This document shows positions 48,977-59,100 of a stretch of DNA of 64,000 bases, in pieces. Source of the DNA: Paenibacillus sp. Soil787 (lineage in GTDB: Bacteria > Bacillota > Bacilli > Paenibacillales > NBRC-103111). The notes under the pieces were generated by a model, which was given only the letters and a program-made list of their open reading frames with translations, ran no database searches and was not told where the DNA came from. Location of the stretch: contig NZ_LMSP01000048.1 in assembly GCF_001429545.1 (NCBI RefSeq), forward strand, positions 29,890-93,889, in the 5' to 3' direction. Numbering within the stretch: position 1 is the first letter of the stretch; every line of letters starts with the position of its first letter. The translations under genes were made by a program, and so were the position numbers.

Positions 48977-50602
48977 TCATGATCCCGCACCTTTAACGCT
49001 ATACAGCTGTTTGAAATCAGAAGGTGTCATGCCTGTATGCTTTTTAAACAGTTCACTGAAATGGGGCCTATCTTCGTATCCGAGTGATTGGGCAATTTCT
49101 TGAACTTGTTTTCCTTGGGCCAGCATAATCTTGGCCTGCTCCATCCGCTCTGTTGTCACAAACTGCACAACGGTCATACCCGTTACCTTCTTGAACAAAT
49201 TGGCAAAATAACTGCCGCTCAAATAAACCAACTTGGCATAATCATTAACAGTCATATTAGAGGCCACATTTTGACGTATGTGCGCAATAACTTGTTCCAC
49301 GACTTGATTCGCATCTTCCACATGACGTTTCTGAATCAACTCACAACCCATCCTGCACAGTTCCTTGATGTTTCCTTGGAGCTCCTTGAGCTTATAAGAT
49401 GAAAGATTTTTGATGTACAAAAAATGACGTTCGATCTGGTTCATTTCTTCATGCGTCAGTTTCTCCGAGAAAACACGATTGATCAGAAAAGCGAGCTCAT
49501 CACAGAACCCCTTAACCACCTCTGGAGCTGGAGGCACGGACGTAGTAATTGTTTCCTCGAATAGCTCGTCTACAATGGCATATACTTTTAGCAAGTTTCC
49601 AGACCTCAGGCAATAGAAAAGCTCTTTTTCCTTTTCTGGGGAGTATCGCGGCGCTGTCTGGTGGACCGGGCTCATCGTTCGATAACTGTACACGGTATTG
49701 CCGCCCGTATAAAAACTATAAGAAAGCGCAGCAAGCGCTTGAGCATAAGAGTACGATATTTGATGTATCGCCTGTACTTCTTCGCCGAGACCTATGGATA
49801 CGGTATATCTGGAATATTTTTCAACATTTTCACGATACTGCTCCGAAATAGCTTCTGCACTTAGGGAATCCAGTGGATTGAATATAGCTACAAACCGGTT
49901 CGTGTTATCACGGAACACAAATCCTTTGGTGAACCGTCTTAGGCTTTCTTCCAAAATATTTTGTACGGTAAACCGAATAAGCTCAACCTCATGCACAGGC
50001 AGAGTCTCTATTTGTTCAGCGAACTGATCGATTTCCGTCAGCATAACAACAAAGCGCTCCCGCTCCAGTCCAATGTTTAAGAAGTCCCAACGTCTAGCCG
50101 CTTGTTCGGGGGTCGTTCGGAATTGCAGCAGAAGTTGAAAATATTCCTGTCTTAAATACGGCAAGCTTTCCCGCAGTTTTCTTTCCATCTCATGAAATCG
50201 TTGAGTTTCCCCCATTTCCTCTTCAATCGACTTTTTCGCCTTTAAGACCACTTCAATAATTTTTTGCGGCGTAAACGGTTTGACAATGTAATCGAACGCA
50301 CCCAGCTGAACAGCCTGTTGAGCATACTGAAAATCTGTATACCCGCTTAAAAAAACAATTTTCGTGCGGGGAAACTTTTCCAATACTTGCTTCGTCATCT
50401 CCAAGCCGTCTATTTTCGGCATCCGAATATCGGTCAGAACGATATGGGGCTCCGTTTCGTGAATGAGCTCGATACCTTTCTCACCATTGCTCGCTGTGCC
50501 AACAATTCGGATGCCATGAGTCTCCCAATTAATTTGGTTCGAGATCCCTTGTACCACAGTCTTGATATCATCAATTACGCACATCCTAAGTTCTGTCGTC
50601 AT
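48977..50602 (-). CDS. YesN-type AraC-family response regulator
   Basis: Response regulator of 541 residues. The N-terminal receiver has D11/D12, phospho-acceptor D58 (VLTDIRMPKIDG), FLSGYTDF and VKPF. A long middle part (about 150-420) is followed by a C-terminal AraC double helix-turn-helix: VNDYAKLVYLSGSYFANLFK and QVQEIAQSLGYEDRPHFSEL. ATG 50600-50602 follows GTGAGGG, and the gene overlaps the kinase by 17 bases. It very likely activates the adjacent sugar importer and GH38 genes in response to an external sugar sensed by its kinase. Confidence 0.93.
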   Translation of the reverse strand: MTTELRMCVIDDIKTVVQGISNQINWETHGIRIVGTASNGEKGIELIHETEPHIVLTDIRMPKIDGLEMTKQVLEKFPRTKIVFLSGYTDFQYAQQAVQLGAFDYIVKPFTPQKIIEVVLKAKKSIEEEMGETQRFHEMERKLRESLPYLRQEYFQLLLQFRTTPEQAARRWDFLNIGLERERFVVMLTEIDQFAEQIETLPVHEVELIRFTVQNILEESLRRFTKGFVFRDNTNRFVAIFNPLDSLSAEAISEQYRENVEKYSRYTVSIGLGEEVQAIHQISYSYAQALAALSYSFYTGGNTVYSYRTMSPVHQTAPRYSPEKEKELFYCLRSGNLLKVYAIVDELFEETITTSVPPAPEVVKGFCDELAFLINRVFSEKLTHEEMNQIERHFLYIKNLSSYKLKELQGNIKELCRMGCELIQKRHVEDANQVVEQVIAHIRQNVASNMTVNDYAKLVYLSGSYFANLFKKVTGMTVVQFVTTERMEQAKIMLAQGKQVQEIAQSLGYEDRPHFSELFKKHTGMTPSDFKQLYSVKGAGS

Positions 50603-52361
50603 CGTTATATCCCTCACCTGCTAGTGGTATTGTTAGTGTGACCGAGGTAGATACATGAGGTTCGCTGCTCAAGTCGATATCAGCTTCACTTCCGTAATGC
50701 AGCTGCAATCGTCCATAAACGTTACGGAGGGCATAGCTTTTTTTCAATGGATGTTCCGTCTTCATGTCCGCCATGACGGGTTGGACGTCCATGCCTGAAC
50801 CGTTATCCTCAACCCGAAGCAGCAGACTTGTATCGAAACGTGTGATAGAGATTCGAATTATTCCCATTCCCTCCATTTCTTGAAAACCGTGGAGAATGGA
50901 GTTTTCCACCAAGGGCTGCAATATGATTTTCAATATTGGTTCCTCAAGCAGCGAATCATCCTCAAGCTCAACCGTGTAATCGAACAGACCCTCGTAGCAT
51001 TTTTGCTGAAGATTTAAATACTGCCTGACGTGTTCGATTTCCTTAGCTAATGTTGTCATTTCATTCCCACCGTTGAGACCTAGCTGGAACAGTTGTGAAA
51101 GTGAGCTGATCATCTCCGTAACATCTTGGTTCTGAGACGCTTCCGACTTCCAGATAATTGTGTTTAATGTGTTATATAAAAAATGCGGATCAATTTGAGC
51201 CTGCAGCGCTTTGACCTCCATTTTACGCTTCTCAAACTCGGCTTCCTTGACATCCTCGATGAGCGAAGAGATTTCTTCCAGCATTCGATTAAACTTAAGT
51301 CCAACCTGGGTAACTTCATCCTCGTATTTGCTGGTAAATCGTACATCCAGATTATTTTGCTCAACCCTCTTCATCAGTCCCTGCAGTTTATGCAAAGGCT
51401 TCAGTAATAAGCTCGAAATAACATTGGACAGCACGAGCGCCAATGTGGCGCAGATCAACATGATCCATAGTGTGGTCGTTTTGATACGGTTCACCTGACG
51501 CAGCAAATCGGATTGCATTTGCACGCTGACAAGCGTCCAGTTGTCCGCCAGCGTTAGCCGCGAATAATTGACCAAATAAGGACTTCCGCCCATGTTATAT
51601 TTGAAAAAGCCTCGCTGCTGCCTCTGCAAGAGCTTCATGAACTCCGGGTCCCGCTGGAATGAAGAGAAGCGTGATCCAAGCGGAAGCACGGCTTCACCGC
51701 TGCCGGTTACAAGAAAATAATGGTCTGCAGGAACGAGCAGGTCGTCGGTGATGGCACTCAGAATCGCATCTTCCTTTACATTGACAACGACATAAGCGTC
51801 ATGGACATTCAAATCCGTGATCGGCTTCATGATCAGGGAGATGACCCGCTGATTCCCCAAAAATAGGGGATCCTCATGATCTTCCACCCAGATGACGCGA
51901 TCGGTGCTATCCAAATAACGTGAAAACAGCGTATCCTTGAAGTTAGTTTGACTGTTACGATGATCGGTTGTCGCATAAAGATCTCCTGCAGGTGTATAAA
52001 TCAAAACTGATTGGATGGAAGGTTCGATCAGCTTCATTTGCCCAAGAGGGATTTGCATCGAAGACAACCTTGTGTAGTAGGATCCCGAAGAATGCGAGTA
52101 CACGTCCTCCATAGCCGACTTGAACGCATCGCTAAGCATCATAGTCGAGGTCGTCACAATGATGTGACGCAGCTTCTCATCCAGCACGCGCGCGGATTTA
52201 TTGAGCGTATTCTGGCTGGAAATGAAAGCCTCTTTTTCTGTCGATCGAAAGGCAATCCAATAAGACATCAGGCCGGTTAGCGCGATGGAAAGGACGGTCA
52301 GCATCAGAAACGAGATCCATAACCGGCGGCGCAGCGAAAGCCGGTAATACCATTTTTTCAA
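50586..52361 (-). CDS. YesM-type sensor histidine kinase
   Basis: Membrane kinase of 591 residues. Transmembrane segment about 13-35, an extracellular Cache-like sensor to about 280, a second membrane segment, HAMP, then the His_kinase motif LQAQIDPHFLYNTLNTIIW (phospho-His in DPHF) and an ATPase domain with N-box LVENSILHGF and VEDNGSGM. The start codon is TTG (52359-52361), supported by GGAGGGGG six bases upstream. Its stop overlaps the response regulator gene. It follows the binding-protein gene across a strong hairpin. Confidence 0.93.
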   Translation of the reverse strand: MKKWYYRLSLRRRLWISFLMLTVLSIALTGLMSYWIAFRSTEKEAFISSQNTLNKSARVLDEKLRHIIVTTSTMMLSDAFKSAMEDVYSHSSGSYYTRLSSMQIPLGQMKLIEPSIQSVLIYTPAGDLYATTDHRNSQTNFKDTLFSRYLDSTDRVIWVEDHEDPLFLGNQRVISLIMKPITDLNVHDAYVVVNVKEDAILSAITDDLLVPADHYFLVTGSGEAVLPLGSRFSSFQRDPEFMKLLQRQQRGFFKYNMGGSPYLVNYSRLTLADNWTLVSVQMQSDLLRQVNRIKTTTLWIMLICATLALVLSNVISSLLLKPLHKLQGLMKRVEQNNLDVRFTSKYEDEVTQVGLKFNRMLEEISSLIEDVKEAEFEKRKMEVKALQAQIDPHFLYNTLNTIIWKSEASQNQDVTEMISSLSQLFQLGLNGGNEMTTLAKEIEHVRQYLNLQQKCYEGLFDYTVELEDDSLLEEPILKIILQPLVENSILHGFQEMEGMGIIRISITRFDTSLLLRVEDNGSGMDVQPVMADMKTEHPLKKSYALRNVYGRLQLHYGSEADIDLSSEPHVSTSVTLTIPLAGEGYNDDDRT

Positions 52362-52393
52362 GGGTGCCCCCTCCTTTCTAAAGAAGAGAAGAG

Positions 52394-52416
52394 ACGCGCC
52401 GCTTTCAGCAGCACGC
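52394..52416 (-). promoter_or_regulatory. Intercistronic hairpin between binding-protein and kinase genes
   Basis: On the minus strand GCGTGCTGCT and AGCGGCGCGT pair over 10 bp with three G-U pairs and a GAA loop, followed by a CT-rich stretch. It probably sets lower expression of the regulators than of the binding protein. Confidence 0.6.
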
Positions 52417-52457
52417 CCCTCCCCGTATGCGAATCCTCTTCAAATTCGACTGCCTTC

Positions 52458-53867
52458 CTACTTGGCCAGGCTGCCCTGCAGCTTATTCGGGTCAAAGTCC
52501 GGATTCGCTTTCATCTTCGTGTCACCGGCCGCCCGTGCTTTCTCCAATGCCGCATTATAGCGGGTTGTCAAATCGCTCAATAGTTTATCTACGTCTCCGC
52601 CACTCAACATATATTTAAGGACAGAGTCGCCCGTCTTCATTCCTTCCACTTTCGCCTCTGCAGCGCCAGTCGGTGTAGGAGCATACAGACCGTCAAATTT
52701 GCTTGGCAGGAAGCCTTCGATCCCCGGCATGGTCGGTTTTTTCGCAACTGCGTTGACATCTGTAACGATGGAGATTCCAAAGCCCTTCTCATGGTATTCC
52801 TTCTGGAAGTCCAGCGTATACAAATACTGCATAAACTTCCATGCCGCGTCTTTGTGCTGCGTGTTTTTGTTAATTCCAATGTAGTTGCCTGCAATTACCG
52901 AGACAGTCCCTTTCTGGTTGCCGTCGATCGTAGGAGGCAAAGCAGCGGACCAGTTCACTTTGGTCGGGAATTGCGATTGATACACGGCCGGCTCGCCGGA
53001 GTGGTTCAAGTACATGCCGATCTTTCCTGCCGCGAACTGTGCGCGCAGCGGATCGATATCGAGCGACTCGACGCCTGGCAGCATGCTGCCGTCCTGCTTC
53101 ATCTGGCGCAGTGCTTCAACTATGGGCTTGTATACCGAGAAATCGTACTGCCCCGTCTTGTAATTGTAGCCGTCCACCTCGCTGGTTCCGCTCAGCGTTC
53201 CGATCGGATTCGCGATCCTGCCGAAGGCGGAACCGGCGTTTTTGAAATTTTCTGCGAAGCCGTAGGCACCAATATCTTTGCCGGCTTCCGTAATCTTCTT
53301 GGCATCCTCGACCATTTCCTTAACTGTTTTCGGCGGTTCTTTAATACCGGCCTTTTGGAACAGATCGACGTTATATATCAATCTCCAGTATTGCCCCGTA
53401 TTCGGCAGCGAATATATTTTACCGTCGATCGTATTCATCTCTTCAACTTGCAGATTGCCGAAGCGCTTCTTCATATCGTCGGTCATCAGATCGTTGATCG
53501 GCAGCAAATATCCTTTTTTCACATAGTTGGGGAAATCGTTTGTCCGGAACACATCCGGCGCTTGATTGCTGGCAAAGGCGATATCGACCGACTGATTATA
53601 ATTATCGGCAAGTACCGTCATTTCAACTTCAATATTATCCTTGTTTGTTTCGTTGAACTTTTTGATGGCATCTTTCATGTAATCGGCATCGTGACGGTCA
53701 ATGGTCCAGTAAGACAGCTTTGTTTTAGCTCCTGCAGGTGCAGGGGTGCCCGTAGTACTGGAAGTGCCAGTTGCTTTAGGTTGTTCAGTTTGCGAGCTGC
53801 AAGCCGCGAGTGAAGCGACCAAAGTAACGCCAAGCAGCGTGTTCATGACAAGTTGTTTCTTCTTCAT
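52458..53867 (-). CDS. CUT1 sugar ABC substrate-binding lipoprotein
   Basis: Extracellular binding protein of 469 residues, lipobox SLAACSS, then a Thr/Ser-rich linker and a type 2 sugar-binding fold (LSYWTIDRHDADYMKDAIKK, IAFASNQAPDVFRTNDF, FAAGKIGMYLNHSGEPAVY). It follows both permeases and precedes the two-component genes. With a GH38 alpha-mannosidase upstream, mannosides or mannose-containing glycans are the likely ligand. The 158-base gap upstream could hold an additional promoter; I could not define one. A long antisense frame over this gene is only a shadow. Confidence 0.92.
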   Translation of the reverse strand: MKKKQLVMNTLLGVTLVASLAACSSQTEQPKATGTSSTTGTPAPAGAKTKLSYWTIDRHDADYMKDAIKKFNETNKDNIEVEMTVLADNYNQSVDIAFASNQAPDVFRTNDFPNYVKKGYLLPINDLMTDDMKKRFGNLQVEEMNTIDGKIYSLPNTGQYWRLIYNVDLFQKAGIKEPPKTVKEMVEDAKKITEAGKDIGAYGFAENFKNAGSAFGRIANPIGTLSGTSEVDGYNYKTGQYDFSVYKPIVEALRQMKQDGSMLPGVESLDIDPLRAQFAAGKIGMYLNHSGEPAVYQSQFPTKVNWSAALPPTIDGNQKGTVSVIAGNYIGINKNTQHKDAAWKFMQYLYTLDFQKEYHEKGFGISIVTDVNAVAKKPTMPGIEGFLPSKFDGLYAPTPTGAAEAKVEGMKTGDSVLKYMLSGGDVDKLLSDLTTRYNAALEKARAAGDTKMKANPDFDPNKLQGSLAK

Positions 53868-54026
53868 GTTGTGAAACCCTCCTAATTTTTATTTTACCTC
53901 AAAACAAAATGCTTCGTCACAAAATGTAACTGCTTTCATAATATAATCGCTTATCAAGCTAAACCGTGAAGGGCAAATCAACTTTCGATGAGGGGAAAAA
54001 ACACTTTTTTAGGGTAGGGGATACAA

Positions 54027-54893
54027 TTAACCTTTCAAGCTGCCTGCTGTCACCTGAACGAACGATTTGTTCGCAATGATGTACACGACCAGAATCGGAA
54101 GGAAGGATAGGCATGCTCCTGCCATCATGAGATGTGTCTCTGCGGCAGCGCCGATCCCGTAACGCAAGTTGGCAAGCCCCACCGTTAACGTTTGCAGCTT
54201 CGGATTCGTCATCGTGAAAACAAGCGGCAAGATGTATTCGTTCCATGCACCTCGGAAGGTGAACAAGGCGGTAACGCCGAGCGCAGGACGCAGCAGTGGA
54301 AGAATGATCCGCCAGTAAACCGTGTAGAAATTGCAGCCATCAATATAAGCGGCTTCATCCAGATCTTTGGGTATCGCTTTAAAAAAACCGATCAGCATAA
54401 AATAGACTGTGGCATGCGCGCTAATTAAGATAAGAACGACACCCCACAGCGATTTGTTCAGCCCAAGCTTGACCATCAGATCGAACTGAGGCCTAAGAAC
54501 AACGGCTCCGATTGAGATGAACATCGTGCTGGCTTGCAAAATCACATATAGGCGTTTGCCTGGGAACCGCGTCCGGTCCACGGCATAGGCGGACATTGAA
54601 GCAACGAGTAATGTGCCAATCGTAACTGCCGTGCTGACAAATAAGCTGTTCCAAGTAAAGCGCGAGAAATTCGCTTGTTTCCATGCAGTAGTGTAGTTGG
54701 AAAACTTCCAGATCGAAGGCAACAAGGTAGCTCCCGTTGTCAATTCTGCATTTGTTTTGAATGATCCCAGAATCGCCATAACCATGGGAAATAACGTGAA
54801 GAAGGCTATCGCCAGCAAAAATATCCATTTCAAAATATGTCCCGCGACATGTCCGCTTCTAAGGACGCTCGATTTCGTTAGTGTATTCGTCAT
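54027..54893 (-). CDS. CUT1 sugar ABC permease, MalG-like
   Basis: Permease of 288 residues with six transmembrane segments and the EAA loop EAAYIDGCNFYTVYWRIILPL; ends FVQVTAGSLKG. The start is taken as ATG 54891-54893, eight bases after GTGGGG; a GTG four codons earlier lies inside that site. It starts 22 bases after the MalF-like gene. Confidence 0.92.
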   Translation of the reverse strand: MTNTLTKSSVLRSGHVAGHILKWIFLLAIAFFTLFPMVMAILGSFKTNAELTTGATLLPSIWKFSNYTTAWKQANFSRFTWNSLFVSTAVTIGTLLVASMSAYAVDRTRFPGKRLYVILQASTMFISIGAVVLRPQFDLMVKLGLNKSLWGVVLILISAHATVYFMLIGFFKAIPKDLDEAAYIDGCNFYTVYWRIILPLLRPALGVTALFTFRGAWNEYILPLVFTMTNPKLQTLTVGLANLRYGIGAAAETHLMMAGACLSFLPILVVYIIANKSFVQVTAGSLKG

Positions 54894-54915
54894 TGTTGGT
54901 AGCACCCCACTATCA

Positions 54916-55809
54916 TTATTCCCGATTCAACCGTTTGGACATATAGAAATAAAGGACTGTGATCAAACCGACAATCAGAGCCGTTACAAACCCTACTGCG
55001 CTGCCGTAGCCGATCTGCTGTACGGTTGTACCCGCCGCTGAAACCGGGAAAAACAGCTTATATACGTAAAGGTACATGACATCGGTTTTGCCGAACGGTC
55101 CGCCCTCGGTCAGAACCATAATGCTTTCATAACCTTTCAAGGCAGTGATAATGGCTAGCATAATGATCATTTGTAGAACAGGACCCAGCATCGGAATCGT
55201 GATGTACCAAAATTTGTGAGCTGAATTCGCTCCATCAATCGATGCGCTCTCATACAGATCATCGGGAATACCTTGCAGCCCGGCGATGAATAGCAGCATA
55301 TAGTTACCGATCGCACCCCAGATAGCCGTAATAATTACGGTCAACATGGCATAATTCGGTCCTAGCCACTCAATCGCTTTAGAAATCAATCCATATTTGA
55401 TTAAAAATTGATTGAGCAATCCGTTATACGAATTGAATATGGTAAAGAACACGATCGACATGACCGATGTACTGATAATGGTTGGCATAAAATAAATGGC
55501 ACGTAACAGACCCTTGGCTTTCAACCCCCGATTAAGTATGACCGCGAGTAAAAGGGAAATCGGCAAAACAATGATAATTTTACCGCTTGCGTAGATGAAG
55601 GTGTTATACACAGAGTGCCAGAACTCCTGATCACGCAGCAATCTCGAAAAATTGTCGAGTCCGATAAACTTCTCCTGCCCATACCCCTGATAATCGTAGA
55701 ACATATAGCGAAGTGCCCAAACAATCGGATAGATTCCAAGCGCCAAAGTTAAAAATAGACTGGGAAAAATGAATACATAGGAATTGAAAAGAGAAATCCT
55801 TTTTCGCAT
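54916..55809 (-). CDS. CUT1 sugar ABC permease, MalF-like
   Basis: Permease of 297 residues with six transmembrane segments (first SYVFIFPSLFLTLALGIYPI), an EAA loop ESASIDGANSAHKFWYITIPM and the MVLTEGGPFGKTDVMYL segment. ATG 55807-55809 follows AAAAGGAGCAG; the longer open frame upstream lacks a site. First gene of the importer, downstream of the GH38 unit and its terminator-like hairpin. No ATPase gene is present, so a shared ATPase is needed. Confidence 0.92.
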   Translation of the reverse strand: MRKRISLFNSYVFIFPSLFLTLALGIYPIVWALRYMFYDYQGYGQEKFIGLDNFSRLLRDQEFWHSVYNTFIYASGKIIIVLPISLLLAVILNRGLKAKGLLRAIYFMPTIISTSVMSIVFFTIFNSYNGLLNQFLIKYGLISKAIEWLGPNYAMLTVIITAIWGAIGNYMLLFIAGLQGIPDDLYESASIDGANSAHKFWYITIPMLGPVLQMIIMLAIITALKGYESIMVLTEGGPFGKTDVMYLYVYKLFFPVSAAGTTVQQIGYGSAVGFVTALIVGLITVLYFYMSKRLNRE

Positions 55810-55954
55810 CAAACATCTGCTCCTTTTAGTTTTTGTATTCCAAGCATAATACAACCTCGTTATGGTACGGGAGCGGCAATTCAACTGTGACCGTAGGACA
55901 AATCAACTGTTTTATAAATGATGAAATCGGAAAACTTTTCATCTTCAGCAAACA

Positions 55955-55990
55955 GAAACAAGCCGCATAGATATCTCTGCGGCTTGTTTC
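55955..55990 (-). terminator. Terminator of the GH38 unit
   Basis: GAAACAAGCCGCA and TGCGGCTTGTTTC form a perfect 13-bp stem with a 10-base loop, followed by a T-rich CTGTTTGC on the minus strand, 14 bases after the remnant at 56004-56186. Confidence 0.75.
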
Positions 55991-56003
55991 CAAGAATATC
56001 AAC

Positions 56004-56186
56004 TTATTTCAAAAGAAGAGAAGGCATCCGTTCTGCACTAAGCTTCAGGACAGCACCATGTCTAGCGCCAGGCGGCAGCTGAACACTTTCGCTCACGTCC
56101 TCCCACTTTTTCAAGTCAAATGATCGGTAAGCACTGTAATATTGCTCTTGGAACCCGTCGACCAGCATGATCCATCCTTGTCTTAG
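56004..56186 (-). pseudogene. GH43-like C-terminal remnant in frame after the GH38 stop
   Basis: Directly after the amber stop of the GH38 gene the same frame stays open for 60 codons, reading WIMLVDGFQEQYYSAYRSFD, LKKWEDVSESVQLPPGARHG and AVLKLSAERM to TAA 56004-56006. This resembles the C-terminal end of a GH43-type glycosidase (VDG...Y.AYRS.DL..W.DVS....LP.GARHG). It has no start of its own and the catalytic part is missing. Either a deletion placed the tail here, or rare read-through would add it to the mannosidase. Confidence 0.6.
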
Positions 56187-59100
56187 CTAGTGAATATGAA
56201 CGATAAACGTTCTGATCTCGTAAGGCTTCAGCTGAACATCAATCCATGATTCGTATTGACAATCACCAAGAGGCCTTTCGAGCAGGTCGCATTCCTGCCA
56301 GGACTTGACCTGCGCATCACTCGAAATTTGCGTTTGGCCACTAATGCCAGCAAACTCGTGAATACGTAAAATAATCGCGTCATGATCCTCCGCTTTTTTG
56401 ACCGCATCAACCATAACATGCTCGCTGGATAGACGGAACAAGCTGAATGAGTCTTCGCCAGGCTTACCAAGCGCAAACGTTAACGGATTGTTGAGCGACC
56501 AAGCGGACTGCACTGTTCCTCCGTCATACCAATCGCTAGCATGAGGGAAGAGCGAATACGTAAATTCATGCTCTCCTTGATCAGCCGTTGGATCAGGAAC
56601 CATAGCGGACTTGATGAGGGTGAGCCTCATCACATGATCTTTTACATCATAACCGTATTTACAATCGTTCAAGAGACTGACGCCGTAACCGCGTTCGGAC
56701 AAATCGGCCCACTGATGACCCACCGTCTCAAATCGGGCATAGTCCCAGCTTGTATTCCAATGGGTCGGACGCTTCACGTTGCCGAATTGAATGTCGTATG
56801 TCGCCTCCGTTGCTCGGATTCGCAGCGGAAAGGCTGCTTTTAACAACTTACGCTGCTCGTTCCAATTAACATAGGTCTGAAAATCGATTCTGCGGCTATA
56901 TGCATAGAGTACCATATTCTGCACCACGGTTGAATCCATGTATGTCCACTCGAAGCGGACTACCACTGCCAAAGGACCGATATCCGTCACTTCGACCCGA
57001 GTCAGAAGATTCACTTCCTGCTTTTTCTCTGTGTAGAAAATGTCAATATCCCACGCCTCGTGCCGGCCTTTCGGCTTATCTTCGAACACTTCGAACCGGT
57101 TGCCTGTTTCGCCCGCGGCAAGTATCTCCCGACGCTCAATTCGATCGTACAGGCGAACAATTTGACCGCTGGCATTCCATTCTAGTTCATAAAAAGGCGT
57201 CTGTAATCCGTTATCCAGCTTTTTGAACTTATTCTCAGCTATAGCCTGTACCGGCTGATCGCCTAATTCCTTACGATGAATGACGGCGAAACCCATCGGA
57301 GAGATCCGCTCCACGTTGACCCACCAATTTCCACCTACCAGCTGAGCCTCCAGCGGTCGATCCAAAGCATCGAACCACCCTATTCTTGCTTCCTCAGTTT
57401 GCTCTTTGGGGATACAAACGAGATCCGTCCGCTCCCAAGGAGAACTGTTGAACACTGACACTTCGCTTCCCTTTTCCCTACCCGCTGTCAAAAGCAAAGC
57501 TGACTGATCCCAAACCTTTTGACCAATGGCTAACGCCTCTTCGTATTCCGCTCTGCTGTCCTCATACACCTCGCGAATCGACGATCCAGGGATAATATCA
57601 TGGAATTGGTTGCGCAAAATGATTTTCCAACCTTCGTGCAGGGCAAGGGAAGTTTCGGCCTCCATCGCATGGCCTTGGACATTCAATATACCGCTCATGG
57701 CCTGCATCCATTCCGTTTCCCGATACAACAGCTCCAGCTTGCGATTCATTCGTTTGTTGTAAGCCTGACTCGTGTAAGTCCCGCGGTGCAGCTCCAAATA
57801 CAACTCGCCATCCCACGTGTGCACGTACGAATTAGTGTTGCTGATGCTCATCTGCAATTCGTCGAAATACTCGTCAGCACGCCCTGTCTTCACATGAGGA
57901 ATGCCTGGAATTTCGTCCAGCCTGCGCCGCATCTCTAGCATTTCACGATTGACACCTCCGCCGCCGTCGCCGAACCCGTAAGCAAGCAGCAAATTCGTAT
58001 TGAGCGTCTTATCACGGTAGCTTTCCCAAATCCCCTGTACCGATGATGGCGTCACTTTCCCGTTGTACGTATAATAAAAGGCCCCTTCACTCGAGCCGGG
58101 ATCCGGCGTCGTAATAAAATGCGTCAGTACTTCCGTCCCGTCAATGCCCCGCCATTTAAAAGTGTCATGAGGCATCCGGTTATATTGGTTCCAGCTGATT
58201 TTGGTCGTCATGAACGATTCGATGCCAGATTTGCGTAAAATTTGCGGCAGCGCCCAGCTGTAGCCAAACACGTCAGGCAGCCATAAATACTTGCATTCCA
58301 CACCGAATTCCTCACGGAAAAATCGGGTTCCGTATAATAGCTGCCGCACCAGTGATTCCCCGGAAGCTAAGTTGCAATCCGCCTCCAGCCACATCGCTCC
58401 ACCGGCTTCCCAGCGTCCTTCCTTGATGCGTTCCTTCATACGTTCGTAAATTTGGGGATAATCAGACTTGATATATTCATAGAGCTGCGGCTGCGTTTGT
58501 AAAAAGATATACTCCGGGTACTGCTCCATCAAACGCAGCACAGTTGAAAACGATCTCGCCGCCTTTTCCCTCGTATGCTTCAGCTGCCATAACCATGCAA
58601 CATCTATATGCGTATGTCCGATACACTGCACCACAACCGAGTGAAGCTTAGGCATTAACGACAAAGCCTGCCGGAGCTGTTCACGTGCCTTTTCGACTGA
58701 GTTGTAAAAGCCTTCGCTCCCCGGTCTGGACCAGTCGAGTATTAAGAAGGCCTGATCCAGCATAGATAGCAGTTGATGCCGCTCCGGACGATTTTCATCC
58801 AGTATACGTACTGTTTCCAGCAGCGCTTTGGCTGTATAATACATATCGTCGCACGCTTCATCCAGCCAGCACACAGAAGCTAACTCCATTCTACTTTCCA
58901 TCTCGCGGGAGCTCTGATATCCCCCTAGTCCTGACCACAATCGGAAACGAAGCTGCACCTTGGAACCGATCGCCGCTTCAGGCATAAAAACCTCTTCATG
59001 ATTCGAGTCTACTCCCTGATACGGCTCACCGTTCAGAAATAGAAGCGATTCGAATCCACTATTCGTTCCATCTCCGGTTTGTCCGAGGCGGAATCGGCCA

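Noticed and set aside
52791..53813. Long plus-strand open frame of 340 codons
   Set aside because: Exactly antisense to the binding-protein gene at 52458-53867, which has a lipobox, ribosome site and family motifs; the antisense product is Cys/Arg/His-rich without domains.
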